The notes beneath the pieces were generated by a model, which searched no databases, was not told the DNA's origin, and saw only the letters and a program-made list of their open reading frames with translations. 64,000 bases of DNA, taken from positions 682,001 through 746,000 of the forward strand of contig VNKQ01000020.1 of the NCBI GenBank assembly GCA_016508695.1, given 5' to 3'. Both the position numbers and the translations under genes were made by a program. Origin of the DNA: Hyphodiscus hymeniophilus. Its lineage: Eukaryota > Ascomycota > Leotiomycetes > Helotiales > Hyphodiscaceae. Shown piece by piece: positions 45,176-57,000 of this stretch (positions are counted from its first letter, which is position 1; every line of letters starts with the position of its first letter).

Positions 45176-45223
45176 TTTGTGCTTAATTCTGTTTGTGCTT
45201 AATTCTGTTTGTGCTTAATTCTG
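45176..45223 (+). repeat. Three perfect copies of a 16-bp unit
   Basis: TTTGTGCTTAATTCTG occurs three times head to tail, in the 3' flank of the UstYa-like gene. Confidence 0.95.
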
Positions 45224-45862
45224 TTTAAAATACCTATCTGTGTGAACAGGAGGGCATATAGATTCTTACCTCTTACATATTAAACAAATACAACTACAAT
45301 TTCGTGGAGAATACGTACTTGTTCTACCGTTGTTTCTTCTGTTCGTATGATACATATTATAACATTTCAAATGACCCTGTTGCACTAGAAGGCCGACGAC
45401 TACTATAGTAATTAGGCTTTTTGCCAAAGACCTTAAAACCAGTTCTGCCAATTTTCTCTCACATTTTCCATCCTTGCTCAACTCTCTAGCTCACATTTCA
45501 AGCCCTGTCAATACTTCTCTAAAGTTTCTAATTTAATTAGTAACAACAGCTTCCACTAGATTAGATTGATTCTCTAACCTCAAACTTAATATATTCGACA
45601 CAAAAGCTCTCTCCAAAAGTTTCTTTGTTGATGCTGATTTCCAACGCAGAGTAGATAGAGGCAGACCGTGAAGGCTTTGAAGTTTCAAGGCGCGAATGTA
45701 GTCGCCTTGAAGAAATATGAAATCTCATGGTTCCATAGCTTGGAAATACCTGTTTTACGAGGCAAATACCAGCAAGAAAGGGATTAGGCGATGATGGTCT
45801 CACCGTGGAAGCTGAAATATCCAAACCGTTATCAGTAGAGCTATTGTTAGACAGGTAAGATG

Positions 45863-46154
45863 TCACAAACCCAGTCCGTGCCGTGCGAGAAGTAGGATCC
45901 TGTCGAGTCTAATCACCATACCTAGACTGGAAGACCCATAAAGATCCGAGGCGGATTTGAGAAAAGCTGGCATCCACAGCTGAGGTGGCGACCGGGAAGG
46001 TTCAACGGCAGATGAAAGAGTTTCTGGACTCAAAGCTAACATAGATACTGGCGCCCGAATGATTCCCTAGGAAGATGAAATAGCTCATATAATTGAAGCC
46101 CAGGTCAAAGCCCATACCATGGCCAACAAGGGAGAGCAATCCGATGTCACCCAT
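45863..46154 (-). pseudogene. Possible decayed coding fragment, family unknown
   Basis: From the minus-strand ATG at 46154 the reading is MGDIGLLSLVGHGMGFDLGF followed by NYMSYFIFLGNHSGASIY and a stop at 46002. In another frame beyond the stop it continues PQLWMPAFLKSASDLYGSSS. The even residue composition and the change of frame suggest a disrupted gene, but I do not recognise the family and chance cannot be excluded. Confidence 0.25.
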
Positions 46155-46689
46155 GTGTGAGCTTAGATATCAGTTATCGATTGGATGCAGTAGCAGGACG
46201 AAGAAGGATCCATGAACGTCAGCACTATGCTGTTCCTAATCACGCAATCACCACCCTTGAAATATTATCGTTAGCGTTTGCATTCGTTATCTCAGCAGGA
46301 GTCTACTGCCCCTTATTTCCTCAACCCCTCGGATAGCTACGGTTTAACAGAAGAATTCCGGAGGGCTTATTTATTTCTTACCGGAGAAATCTGTATGTCG
46401 CTCTCTATGTGGCGACGTTTTCGGCCATTGAGACTTCTGTTACATCAGAGCTATCCGGCTCAGCGTCGTTACTTGGACTCCTTAATCGTTTTGCAGGTGC
46501 ATGTTCTCTCTTCTACTGCCAATCTTGGAAGGACTTTCCACCGGCTTACCACGACGTACAAATACAGGTATTTGAGGGCATTGTTCGTAGTCGTTTTGGC
46601 CGGCGCCGGAACAACGCACCTTGTAACAGTAGCATTGATCACAGGCTCTGCCTGTAATAAAAGGTACGTTTATGTCTTCGGTTTTTATT

Positions 46690-47390
46690 ATCTATATAGT
46701 ATTTAGGGTTAAATTTATTCTAGCCGTTTTTCGCTATATATCCGTAATACTAGAAGTTCGATTTGTATACTTGTTAACTTACTTATTAACTTAACAATTA
46801 TAATTTGAACTCATAGTTTACTTGTAAAATTAGACTTATTATATAAAATATATATTTATATATATAACTTATTTAATTTCAAAGTTATAAAACCCATTTA
46901 AGAATACAAAGAATAAAATACCAATACAAACTATAAGATATTCTAAGATTTAAACAATTTAAAGTATTAAAAAAAGAGCTTTAAGAATTAAATTTTTTTA
47001 ATTAATAAAGAATAAAAGTCCTAGAAAAAGATTTTGTATAAAATTTCAAGTACAATATATACTTATATATTTATATACTCTTTTATATTATATTATTTTA
47101 AGTAATAATCGAAAAAGTAATAGTTTGAATGATAAATTATTTATATTTTAAAGGTCTGCATTTTTTAAATTTAAAGCTTATTTTATGAGATAATATCTAA
47201 AAAGAATTATAATGTTTATTATCTGCTAAATTATTACTAAGAATACTTTTTACCTTTTGAAGTAATTTTAGGCCGCATATAAATTAAGCAAAACCTTTTA
47301 AATAATAAGCTTAGTGTATTACGCTCGTTGAATTAATTATACATTATATTTAAAAGCCTTGTAATGGGTTCTTACAAGATTAAAGGTTGG
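46690..47390. other. Small AT-rich block without recognisable element
   Basis: About 0.7 kb of AT-rich, stop-filled sequence divides the two gene pockets. No LTR, inverted repeat or domain was seen. Confidence 0.5.
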
Positions 47391-47671
47391 AACGTACCTT
47401 ACAAGCGATATCGCGATGCAAAATATTGTCCGGCAAGGTCCCAGAAAACCGGGCCCTGAAACAATGACAGTGGCTGTAGGTCGTCTCAAATCTTTGCTGT
47501 GCGTTTTCGTATACTACTTACCAAAACACGTAGCCATTGAGGTCACTAAAAAGCCTCATTGTATTTTAAGACGAGAGAAGAAAGGTCTGACAAGATTGTT
47601 GCGCGGATGACCATATCAGTCCTTGAACTACCTCATAAAAGCCATCTAGCAGACAATCGACCACGTCTACA

Positions 47672-48484
47672 ATGTCTACAACAATGAAGCCCGACCTCCA
47701 CCAAATACTCACCCCTACCCTCCTGACCAGAATTCACGAACTTCAGTACCCCTGGCCCAAAGGCTCAACCCTCAACTTCAGCCACGTCGGCTACCATCTC
47801 CATACCGGCGAGTATGATCACGACGATGACTGGAAAGCAGCTTGTCTCGAGTCCGCCATCCGACCCATCCTCACAATTAGTGTTGACAACCTCCCCACCG
47901 ACCTCTTACAGTTCCTGCCACCGCCCGAATCCCCAGACTTCCCCGTCCTGTGCTCCGGCCTCATCCTACTCTTCGACCAAGCATCTTCGCACCTCTTCGA
48001 AGGCACGGAGAGGGTGCAGGTCAAGCGGTACTTCCAACCGCTCGCCCTGCGCCTTTGTAGGCAGTGCCTCTCCCTCCCCGCCGACTTGCGCCCGTGGCGT
48101 CTGGAGCGCTGGCTCAAGAATGGATGGAGCTTTGAGCATGCGGTGGCACGGCAGTTCTTCCTCTACACGCCGTTCCTGCACTCCATTGATATTGATAACC
48201 AGGCGATGCAGCATGGCCTCATCGAAAACTACCGCGTAGCGGTTGAGACGGAGCTCGGGATCATCGACCCTGGCCGACCGACCGCGGGCAGCGTTGCCCA
48301 CGACCCATCATTATTCATGAAGGTACACAGGGCCGGTCCGCCGCAGGGCGAGGCAGTTAAGATGGAGGATTATGTGTTTTGGGTGGCAAGGAAGGCGGAT
48401 TGTCTCTTGACAAGGACAAGGGACATAGCGCTACAGAAGCGCCGAGCGGAGGAGCAGGATGAGAACAGTGTATCAAAGACGTAG
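47672..48484 (+). CDS. Hypothetical protein, possibly DUF924-like
   Basis: Single exon, 270 residues, noticeably richer in G+C than its surroundings. The middle reads LCSGLILLFDQASSHLFEGT and later RQFFLYTPFLHSIDIDNQAM. These resemble the DUF924 family pattern of an (I/L)LLDQ...RGT block and an FLYxPLxHSE block, though the Arg and Glu usual there are missing. DUF924 proteins are helical and of unknown function. No signal peptide or membrane span is seen, so it is probably cytosolic. The assignment is tentative. It stands alone, 1.0 kb upstream of the propeller gene. Confidence 0.6.
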   Translation: MSTTMKPDLHQILTPTLLTRIHELQYPWPKGSTLNFSHVGYHLHTGEYDHDDDWKAACLESAIRPILTISVDNLPTDLLQFLPPPESPDFPVLCSGLILLFDQASSHLFEGTERVQVKRYFQPLALRLCRQCLSLPADLRPWRLERWLKNGWSFEHAVARQFFLYTPFLHSIDIDNQAMQHGLIENYRVAVETELGIIDPGRPTAGSVAHDPSLFMKVHRAGPPQGEAVKMEDYVFWVARKADCLLTRTRDIALQKRRAEEQDENSVSKT

Positions 48485-49530
48485 CTATTCGTGTCAATGT
48501 CGACCTTGTGTCGAAAACTTGAATTGTGGTAATGTCTTACTCACGGTAATCGGCTAAAACAACAACGGCATGGATAGCACTGCCCTGAGATCCCGCAGTT
48601 GTCTTCAATAGTGGCCAGTCAGTGTTCGTGCTTACTAGCTAGTTCTTACAAAACAAATGAATTATCTTTTACAGTCAATTAGAGGGAAAGATTCTTAAAA
48701 TCGTAGCTTTTTATTAGTTGAAATCCATTCGCTTAACTCTTCAGCCAAACATTTGAGTACCATAGGCAAGGTATATCAGTTCGTCACAGTGTATGGAATA
48801 TACTTACCCAGATTCTACTAACAGGAATTACAAAGTATTACACTGCCAAGAGAAGCATTAAGTTTAGTGCAGAGACAATAGAAGCTTTTAACGCCGAGTG
48901 AATCGTTACTGTATCTCCGAGTCGGTTAACTACTACTTTGTGTTCTATTAGTAGCATCGTAAATAGTACAAGAAGTCTAGACTCGGTCAATCGCGGCATT
49001 ATAGATTTCAACTTCCCGCTGATATATTAGGGCGCCTTTACAAAGTACACTGGGAACGAGGCATTTAAGCGACCCGCTTGGATAGGTTTTATAATTTTAC
49101 GAGTAAGCGTAGCTCTAAGGGAAAGGGATTATTGAGACATTTCCGTTTTTAAAAACTCGCAACAAAATTTCGTGAATAAAATGTGCTCGTATTGATCGGT
49201 AACATAACCATAAGAGCCACTTTTATACTTTATTGGCTGCCCGAGAACTAATACCGAATGCCGAAATGAAACCAATACCGGAAAACGTGCAAGAGATGAT
49301 AGTAAAGGGGATATGAAACATTCGTAAGCTACAAAAGACTACCTGGCAGAAAAATACTCACTAGCAAGAACACGGTCTACGACCGGTAAGATCGACGGAA
49401 TACAGCGGGTGAGATTTGTACTCTGTGTCGGGGTTTGCGATATTGCCATCTCTGATTGACTTATTATAAAGGGCCATAGGTCTCTCCCAAATTCAGCTTC
49501 GTTAAATGATATCAAACTCGTCATCTCAAA
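48485..49530. other. Intergenic, no supported gene
   Basis: AT-leaning sequence with no convincing coding region. A 61-codon minus-strand frame ends 7 bp before the next gene's ATG and is probably chance. Confidence 0.45.
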
Positions 49531-50586
49531 ATGAATCTAAACCTTTTATTTCTTGGGTATTTCATAACTCAAATTCCCCCCTTAACGGCCCGATCTACAC
49601 ACATACCCTATCCGCCGCTGCCGTATCAGGTTCTTCATGAATTCTCTGATCCAACGTGGGTCGAGAACCTAGCCGTCCGTACAAATGGCCAACTTCTGCT
49701 CAACATCCTTACAGCTCCAGAAATGTATCTCCTAGATCCGGTAGTTAGCGGAGTGCCAGACCTCATTTTTACATTTCCAGAAGCGCTGGGTCTTGGAGGC
49801 ATCGTTGAGCTTCAGACCGACATCTTTTATGTCAACACTGGTAATTTTACCCTCCAGACAGGGTCCGTCAACGGATCGGCTATAGTGTGGAGAGTCGACA
49901 TGAGACAGGTTGGCCGCGGTGACTTGAACAAAGTCGTTGTAGAGAAGGTCGTGGAAATGCCAGAGGCGCTTACACTCAATGGCATGGACGTCCTGTCCAG
50001 GACCGAGTCTGGGGGTATTTTGTTGATCGCGGACTCTGGCCTAGGAGTTCTATGGAAGCTAGATGTGACAACCAAGGAGTATTCCACTATCCTTGCCCTT
50101 CCAGAAATGAAATCGCCGCCGCCGCCTTCGTTACAGAACGGTCTTGACGGCATTCGCGTCCGAGATGGCTTCTTATACTTCACCAACAACGAGGGGGATA
50201 CATTTAGTCGAGTGTTGATCGATACGCAAGGACACGCAGTAGGACCGACGCAGTCCATAGCCTTCCCATTTGGTGACGACTTCGCATTCGACAGCAAGGG
50301 CAATATCTGGGTCACGTCTGATCAAGGTGACAGGGTCATCGTTCTTGAGGCAGGACGGGCATATGTGAACGCTACAGTTGAAGGTTCCTCGACACAGCTG
50401 ACCGCCGTCGCCGGTGTAACTGCGTGTAAGTTCGGGAGAAGCGTGGCCACCATGCATCTTCTTTATGCAAGCACGAATGGAGGGCTTTCAAACCCGATCA
50501 ATGGAACGTTGACGGAGGGCGGCCAGGTTCTGGCGATTGATACGAGCTCATTCAAATTCGAGGAGATGGATAGAACCAGGATGTGA
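49531..50586 (+). CDS. Secreted six-bladed beta-propeller (SMP-30/gluconolactonase-like)
   Basis: Single exon, 351 residues. Hydrophobic N terminus MNLNLLFLGYFITQIPPLTA is a likely signal peptide. The body has repeating propeller blades, with the fungal-specific order WVENLAVRTNGQLLLNILTA, LLIADSGLGVLWKLDVTTKE, LDGIRVRDGFLYFTNNEGDT and DDFAFDSKGNIWVTSDQ, then LLYASTNGGLS near the end. This fungal subgroup of SMP-30/LRE-like propellers includes hetero-Diels-Alderases of tropolone-sesquiterpenoid pathways (AsR5/EupF type), as well as many uncharacterised secreted proteins. Several N-glycosylation sequons (NFT, NGS, NAT, NGT) fit a secretory route. The catalytic role is not assignable from sequence, and a link to the UstYa pair about 4.5 kb away is conjecture. 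Confidence 0.75.
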   Translation: MNLNLLFLGYFITQIPPLTARSTHIPYPPLPYQVLHEFSDPTWVENLAVRTNGQLLLNILTAPEMYLLDPVVSGVPDLIFTFPEALGLGGIVELQTDIFYVNTGNFTLQTGSVNGSAIVWRVDMRQVGRGDLNKVVVEKVVEMPEALTLNGMDVLSRTESGGILLIADSGLGVLWKLDVTTKEYSTILALPEMKSPPPPSLQNGLDGIRVRDGFLYFTNNEGDTFSRVLIDTQGHAVGPTQSIAFPFGDDFAFDSKGNIWVTSDQGDRVIVLEAGRAYVNATVEGSSTQLTAVAGVTACKFGRSVATMHLLYASTNGGLSNPINGTLTEGGQVLAIDTSSFKFEEMDRTRM

Positions 50587-50985
50587 GTCGGATTGTTGAC
50601 CTCACGTGCGTAACTACACCTAGATTAGACTTATACATTCTTCATCCGTGTATGGAAAGGTGCTGAATTTGAGACTTAATAGTTTCTCAATCAATGAATC
50701 TCGGTCGTTTCACAAGGGACTAGAACTCCAAGTACTACGGTTGTGTATTTCCGCTCAAACAGTCTTGAGAGCGTGGTGTAGAAAACGATTATCCTCTGTC
50801 AGAATTCTGAGACAAGGCGGGACTATCCAAATACAGAAGAGCCTCTTCCACTTACGCCCGAACCGTGCAAACTAAGGAATTAAGGATTGATAAATAACAG
50901 AATGCCCAACGGCAGCTAATGAGCGAATATTGTTCCTTGTCTTGCAAATGAGATTGCTCTGAATTATGCTTGGAGAGTGCCGTGG
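50587..50985. other. 3' flank of propeller gene
   Basis: Normal composition. The 75-codon frame at 50648-50875 lacks support. AT-rich sequence resumes after about 50985. Confidence 0.4.
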
Positions 50986-52189
50986 GTTAAAAAGGAGGAC
51001 TGTAATCTGCTTTATTACTAAGCTTTGACTGTAAAAGTAAATTTATTCATAAGTACACCTTTTTAACTTCTTTAGAATATATACTCAAAAATCTATTAAT
51101 AGCTTTAAAAAAAGTTCGATAATATCTGACCGTGAATTCAAAAGGTCTATAAGCTAGTATCTTAATAAGTTATTTGACTTTAGTACTAATTTTTTTTGTT
51201 TAAGAGTAGTTTCGTAAAGAGGAAAAAAAGATTATAATTTTAACTTAAACTAATTTGATTCGTAGAGAATAGCTCTTGATTTGATTTAGTTTGTAAAGAG
51301 AAATTATAAATCATTATAATTTTATATATATTTAAATACAATTAAAAAACTATAAAATATACTTAAAAACTAAACGATTTAAAATTATAATTAGAATACA
51401 TTAATAGTAATACGCTTTGCAAGTAGTATTATTAATATAAAGAGTTAGACTAAAAAGATATAAAAAATAAATAATATATTAAGTACTTTATAAAAGACTC
51501 TATTAGTATTTAACAAATAATTAGTTAAACACTTCTCCTAGAATTATAAGAGAATAATAAATATAAAGATTTACTCTATAAGACTATAATCTACTTCGTT
51601 TTAATACTATATATCTTAATTATATTACAGTAAACAAGAAAACAAGTTATAATTACTAGGAATATTATTAGCTTTAACTTTACTAAAGTATACTTAAAAT
51701 AATACAAATTAGTATTTCAAAAAAGCTAATAAAGGTACCTTTATTTATTTGAAAAGCTGTATGAATTCGGCCTTTATAGTTACTATTAAAGAGGTCTTAT
51801 AAGTAGCGCTATCTTTTTTCTTTTATTATTCTTCGCTTACAAAGAGTAAAGTAATCTCTATAATTTTAAAGACTCTTATTACTTAGCGTGTTCTCTTTAA
51901 TTTAGTAGGTTATAAGTCGAGTAATAAGGAGAAAAGAAGGAGAAATAAAGGAGTTTACTAGTGTATATCAAGTAATATAAGATTCTAGACTTTTACCTTT
52001 ATTTTACATTAGAATTCGTCTATTTAATATTATACAATATTAAAAGACAATATTTAAAGTATTATTAAGAGACAGTATTAAAAATTGATTCTTTTTTATT
52101 AATATTGTCTAGGAATAAACTTTATAATTCTTTTTTAAATATCACGGGTTAAAAAAAGTATAAGATTCAAAAAGAATTAGAGCCTTACT

Positions 52190-52275
52190 TACTTACTTAT
52201 ATACTTACTTGTATACTTACTAATATACTTACTTGTATATATACTTACTTACTTACTTATATACTTGTTATATAC
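52190..52275 (+). repeat. (CTTA)n-type microsatellite
   Basis: Interrupted run of ACTT/CTTA units mixed with TATA units (TTACTTACTTATATACTTAC). Confidence 0.9.
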
Positions 52276-52536
52276 TTATTATGTTAGCTAAAGTACTTAG
52301 TATACCAGGCTATCAAACAGTCTAAGCCAGTTAATATAATTATATATACTAAGTTAAATTACTATATATATATAATACTACTTTACTAACTAGTATAATT
52401 ATTAACTTAATTACTTGTTTAAGTACTTATTAATTATAAAACTTATTTACTAATTAATAGTTATTTATTAACTATATCTAGTATTATATAATTATTAAGA
52501 AAACAATTATAATTATAAGTATAAAAATAAGAATAA

Positions 52537-52571
52537 ATATAAGTATAAGTATAAGTATAAGTATAAGTATT
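52537..52571 (+). repeat. (TATAAG)n hexanucleotide repeat
   Basis: Five consecutive TATAAG units. Confidence 0.9.
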
Positions 52572-52612
52572 AAAAACAATAATTATATATAAGACTGAAT
52601 AAATAAGATCAA

Positions 52613-52752
52613 ACAAATAAGAATAACAGAATAAGAAATAACAAAATAAGAAATAACAAAATAAGAAATAATAAAATAAGAAATAACAAAATAAGAAATA
52701 ATAAAATAAGAAAAAACTAAAAAAAAAAGTAACAAAATAAGAAATAACAAAG
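52613..52752 (+). repeat. 15-bp minisatellite
   Basis: About eight imperfect copies of AAATAAGAAATAACA in tandem; some copies read AAATAATA at the end. Confidence 0.9.
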
Positions 52753-53337
52753 TAAAAATATATAATTAAATAAGAGTAAATATAAAAACAAGTAAAAGAA
52801 AAGAATAAAATAATATTATAAAATATAAAAGGAAATTTTAAATATTTATATAAGTATTAATATATAATAACTATAACTTATAAGAAGTATAACTTTTATT
52901 ACGTGTACATAGCTTACTTATAAATATACGTATACGCCTAGTACTTTATTTATAAGTTTATAATTATAAGCGAGTTAGTTAGACCCCAAAGTAATTCCGT
53001 ATTAGCGTCGATATTATATCTGCTTAGATCTTGCATCGACACTATATCACGTGCCCTGCAAGTTCCCGTAGTACAGCCATACAACTAACTAGCGATTAAT
53101 CGTAAAATTAAGCGATTTTGCTATTTCGATAATCGGCTAGAACTCTTATATTGCGAATAACTACACTTACGCAAATAACACAATAATAACTTGTCTATAT
53201 ACCTTTATAAGTGGCTCAAATTAAAAGTATTACTTGCTTCTTTAAATTAATAGTCTATAATAGGATTCTTATAGCTCCCTATCTTATTATTATAACGATT
53301 CGTAAAATTAAGAATAAACTCTAAGAGCTTAATATTA

Positions 53338-54054
53338 TATTATAAAATTAAGGCTTAACTAATCTTATAGTTATAAAATATCTAATTATACTTATTAAAT
53401 ATTTAGTTATATCTTGTAATTACTTAAGCTCTATCTAAGTACTTATTTCGCTAAGCTTTATAAGATTAATTTAATACTTAAAAAGTAGGCTGGCCGGACT
53501 AGACTATAGTCTTTAGACTAAACTAGACTAAACCGTCTAATAGTCCGCAAAAATTATTTAGGACCAAACCGTTTATATAATAGTCCCTGAATTTATTTAA
53601 GACTAGATTATAATAGTCCCAAAAAAATTTAGGGAGACCGTTTATAATTTAATTAATTAAATATTAATTATTTTTTAATTTTAAATATTATATCGTTACT
53701 TTTAAGCGTTACTTTATAACTTTTATATAAAAACTTTTTTAATTTTAGATACTAATAAAGATAGTCTAATTATTTATAATAGTTTAGACCAAACTAAACC
53801 GTTTATAAACTAGACTATAAGACTATAGTTTAAATATAATCCCCAAAACCCTAAATTTTAAGACTAGACTATTCTATAGTCCCTAAAAAACCCTATAGTC
53901 TAGACTAGACTAGACTATTAGCCAGCCTATTAAAAAGAGACTTACTTTTTCTTTTTCTTTTTTTAAACTAAATAATACTTAATATATACTTACTCGAGTA
54001 GTCTTTTTTTATAACCTTTCTTTTTTAAAGATTAGACCGATTATTTATATAATA
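53338..54054 (+). repeat. Copia 5' LTR interrupted by a 444-bp MITE
   Basis: LTR sequence at 53338-53485 and 53938-54054 joins to the 265-bp family LTR once the MITE and one target copy are removed. Confidence 0.9.
53486..53929 (+). mobile_element. 444-bp hAT-like MITE, copy in the copia 5' LTR
   Basis: Ends TAGGCTGGC...GCCAGCCTA with GACTAGACTATAGTC-type subterminal repeats. The exact 8-bp target duplication TTAAAAAG lies at 53478-53485 and 53930-53937. No open frame is present. Confidence 0.9.
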
Positions 54055-57000
54055 ATTATAAGCCTAAATTATATAATACTTAGGGATTATTTATTTTAAA
54101 AAGTATATTATAATATATTATTATACGAGTAAATTTAAGTATATAGCTTCGCCTATTAAAATAGTCGAGCTAACTCTTACTAACTCTTTAAAAAGAATAA
54201 CCTTTATATTAAGGTTTTCTCTAATTAAATAATAACTAATTATTTGATTTATTTTATATATAATTACTTAAAAGCCTTTAAGTAAAGTATTAACTATTTA
54301 TAATATATTCACTTTATATAATATATTCACTTTATATAATATAGCGATTTTAATTGATATTTAATTAAAGTAGCTAAAATAATACTTTTTCTTTTATTAT
54401 AATATAAGATTACTTAGTATTTTAGAATATATAAATCTAATAGTTCCGAGTACTCTAGTATACTCTATACTCTCTTTAAAGGCAATAAGATTAAAGCAAA
54501 TAATCGTAAAGCTAAATATAGTTTAATAAATTAAGTAAATTAAGTTTAATCTTATAAAAGAAGTAAAAGCGGAATAAGATTGTACTAAAGCTATAAATTA
54601 AACGCGTAATGCGACCTTAGTAACCTTTTAAGGAATACTCTTTACTTTAAAAGAAATAAATTCTAAACTAGAACTAATTGTTTTTTTTAAACTAATTATT
54701 ATTATTATAATATATAATAATATTCGGGGTTAATACTTAGCTTACTCTAAGTTAGTTATATAAGAGTATAGGAATTAAAAGAAATAATTATAAAATCTTT
54801 TAATAATTTCTAACTAAGTGAATTTATTTATTAATAAGGAAATATTATAAGTAATTAAGACTAAATTAATACTTAGTAATAAATTAATAATATAAGCTTA
54901 TAATTACTTTTAATTAAACTTAAGAATTATATAACTCTAATAAAAGAAACCTTTATAATTATAACTTAATAAACTTATTAAGAAGTCTTAAAAGAAAGTT
55001 AAAAAAGCTCGACTAATTGCTTTAAATAGTTTTTAAAATAAGAAAATATATTAATTATTACTCGGGTATATAAACTTTTAGATATCGAGCTATATTACCT
55101 TTTAGTTACTAATTTCTTAAAAGTAATTAAAGAAATACTCTTAGAGTTTACTTGTAATTAAATAAGTAAAGTAATTATAGCTTAAGAAATAAGAAAAGTA
55201 ATTATTAATATTAATATCTTAAGACGACTCTTTTTAACTTACTTATATAAGTAATTACTAAATATAAAATTAGTAAAATCTTATTTAATAATAATTACTT
55301 TTAAAAGTTTTTTAAAATAAGATTAATTATTAAGTCCCTTTAAATATAATTATTTATATCTCTTAAAAAGTAAAAAGTATACTTAAAAACTAAAGTCTTA
55401 TAAACGCTTAAAAGTAATAATTATTAAAATAAAAGATTATAAGTTTAAAATTAAGCTTAATTTTTAAAAAGAATAAAATTAAAAATTAAGTAAAAAGTAA
55501 TTATTAGAAATAATTAATCGAAAAGAAAAAGTAAAAGTAATACCTCGATAAGATATTAAACTTAAAGAAATAATAAAGTAAGTATTTAAATAGAGTTAAT
55601 TATACAATTATTAATTTAGACTAATTTAAAAAAGTAAGTTATAAGATTTATTTAACCTTTAATTCTCTAAAGAAATACTTACTTTCTAATAATATACTCT
55701 TTAATAATTATAAATTAATATACTTAATTAATATAAAAGACTTACTTAAGCCTAATTCCTTTATTCTTTCGATTAATAATAATATAATTAAAGTTAGTTT
55801 AAGTACTTTACTAATTATTAAAAAAAGTACTTAAGTAATTAAAAATCTCTTTAATAAGCTAAAAAGACTTTATATATTTAATCTTACTTTTTTAGATATA
55901 ATTATAATTAATAGTTTTTATATAAATATTATTTTAAAAGCTTAAATACTTAAGGCAAGAGTTTAATTCTATAAACTTAATTATTTATTAAAATATAAGA
56001 ATATTAATTCTAACGTTATTATACTTAATATAAAACGTAAATTTAACTTAGTTTTCCTTAAATATAAGCTACTTACTTCTTACTTAAGTTCTCTCTTTAT
56101 AATTCTAATATATATAAAACTAGAAATAATATACTTAATAATTAAATAATAATTAAAGAAATCGTTTAAATAATTAAGAGATTACTTAAAACCTTAGAGC
56201 AATTTAGTTAAGCTTTAGTATTAACGAGTAAGATACCCTAGACTAAAGGTCCTCGAGTTACTTATAAAAGCAACTAAGAATATAATTATTAAAAGAATAC
56301 TAATTATATATTATAAAGCTTATACTCTTATATTAGCTAAGAAGTAAATCTCTTATTAAGTATTATATTTTAAATTATTAAGACTATTTTAGAGAATTAT
56401 TTAAGATCTCTTTAATTTCCTTAAAGTATATAATAGTATTAGCTAAATTTTATTAATTAAGGACGAGTTTAGTAAAAAGTATTAGAGATTTATACTTATA
56501 AAGAAACGTAAGATTATAGTTATAAACTCGATCTCTTATTTTAATATATAAATAAAATACTAATTTAAACTATTAATTTATAAGAATTAAAGTAATTAAG
56601 ATACTTTAGTAATCTCTTCTTTTAATATAATAGATTTTAAGTAATAAGCCAATATAAAAAGAATTAATATAAAATTAGTATTAGCTTATACTTATAAGCT
56701 TATTAGTATAATTAAGAAAGCTAAGAGAAATATAATCGAGAAATCGATTAAAATTAAACTTATTACTAATCTCTTAGAAAACCTTTAGCTAGAAATATAT
56801 AAAGTAATAATTTACTTATATATTATTCTTTTTTTTAAAGCTTATAAGTAATACTTATTAAATAAAGTCTTATACTTATAGTTTCGGAATTACTTTAAGT
56901 AATATAATTAAGTACTTATATAATAAGTAATAATTAATCTTAAACTTAATTAGAATAAGATTTATACTTATAATACTTAAGTATATACTCTAAAGAAATA

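Larger units (their letters stand above)
44995..46690. other. Pocket flank with no confirmed gene
   Basis: Normal-to-AT-leaning sequence downstream of the UstYa-like gene. It holds a 16-bp tandem repeat (45176-45223) and a possible decayed coding fragment (45863-46154). The frames at 45266-45481, 45561-45866 and 46278-46706 lack family resemblance. Confidence 0.4.
50990..53332. other. AT-rich block with simple repeats, otherwise unassigned
   Basis: Stop-riddled AT-rich sequence. Simple repeats lie at 52190-52275, 52537-52571 and 52613-52752. A short stretch of higher GC at about 52980-53130 (GCATCGACACTATATCACGTG) looks less mutated but was not recognised. Confidence 0.5.

Noticed and set aside
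46278..46706. 142-codon plus-strand frame at the pocket edge
   Set aside because: No recognisable motif; the end runs into AT-rich sequence. A gene could not be supported.
49339..49524. 61-codon minus-strand frame with a real ATG and a possible splice donor
   Set aside because: Its ATG is 6 bp from the ATG of the divergent propeller gene, leaving no room for promoters. No continuing exon or family match was seen.
52613..52752. Regular 15-bp repeats as a possible CRISPR array
   Set aside because: There are no spacers between units; it is a plain tandem minisatellite in a eukaryotic genome.
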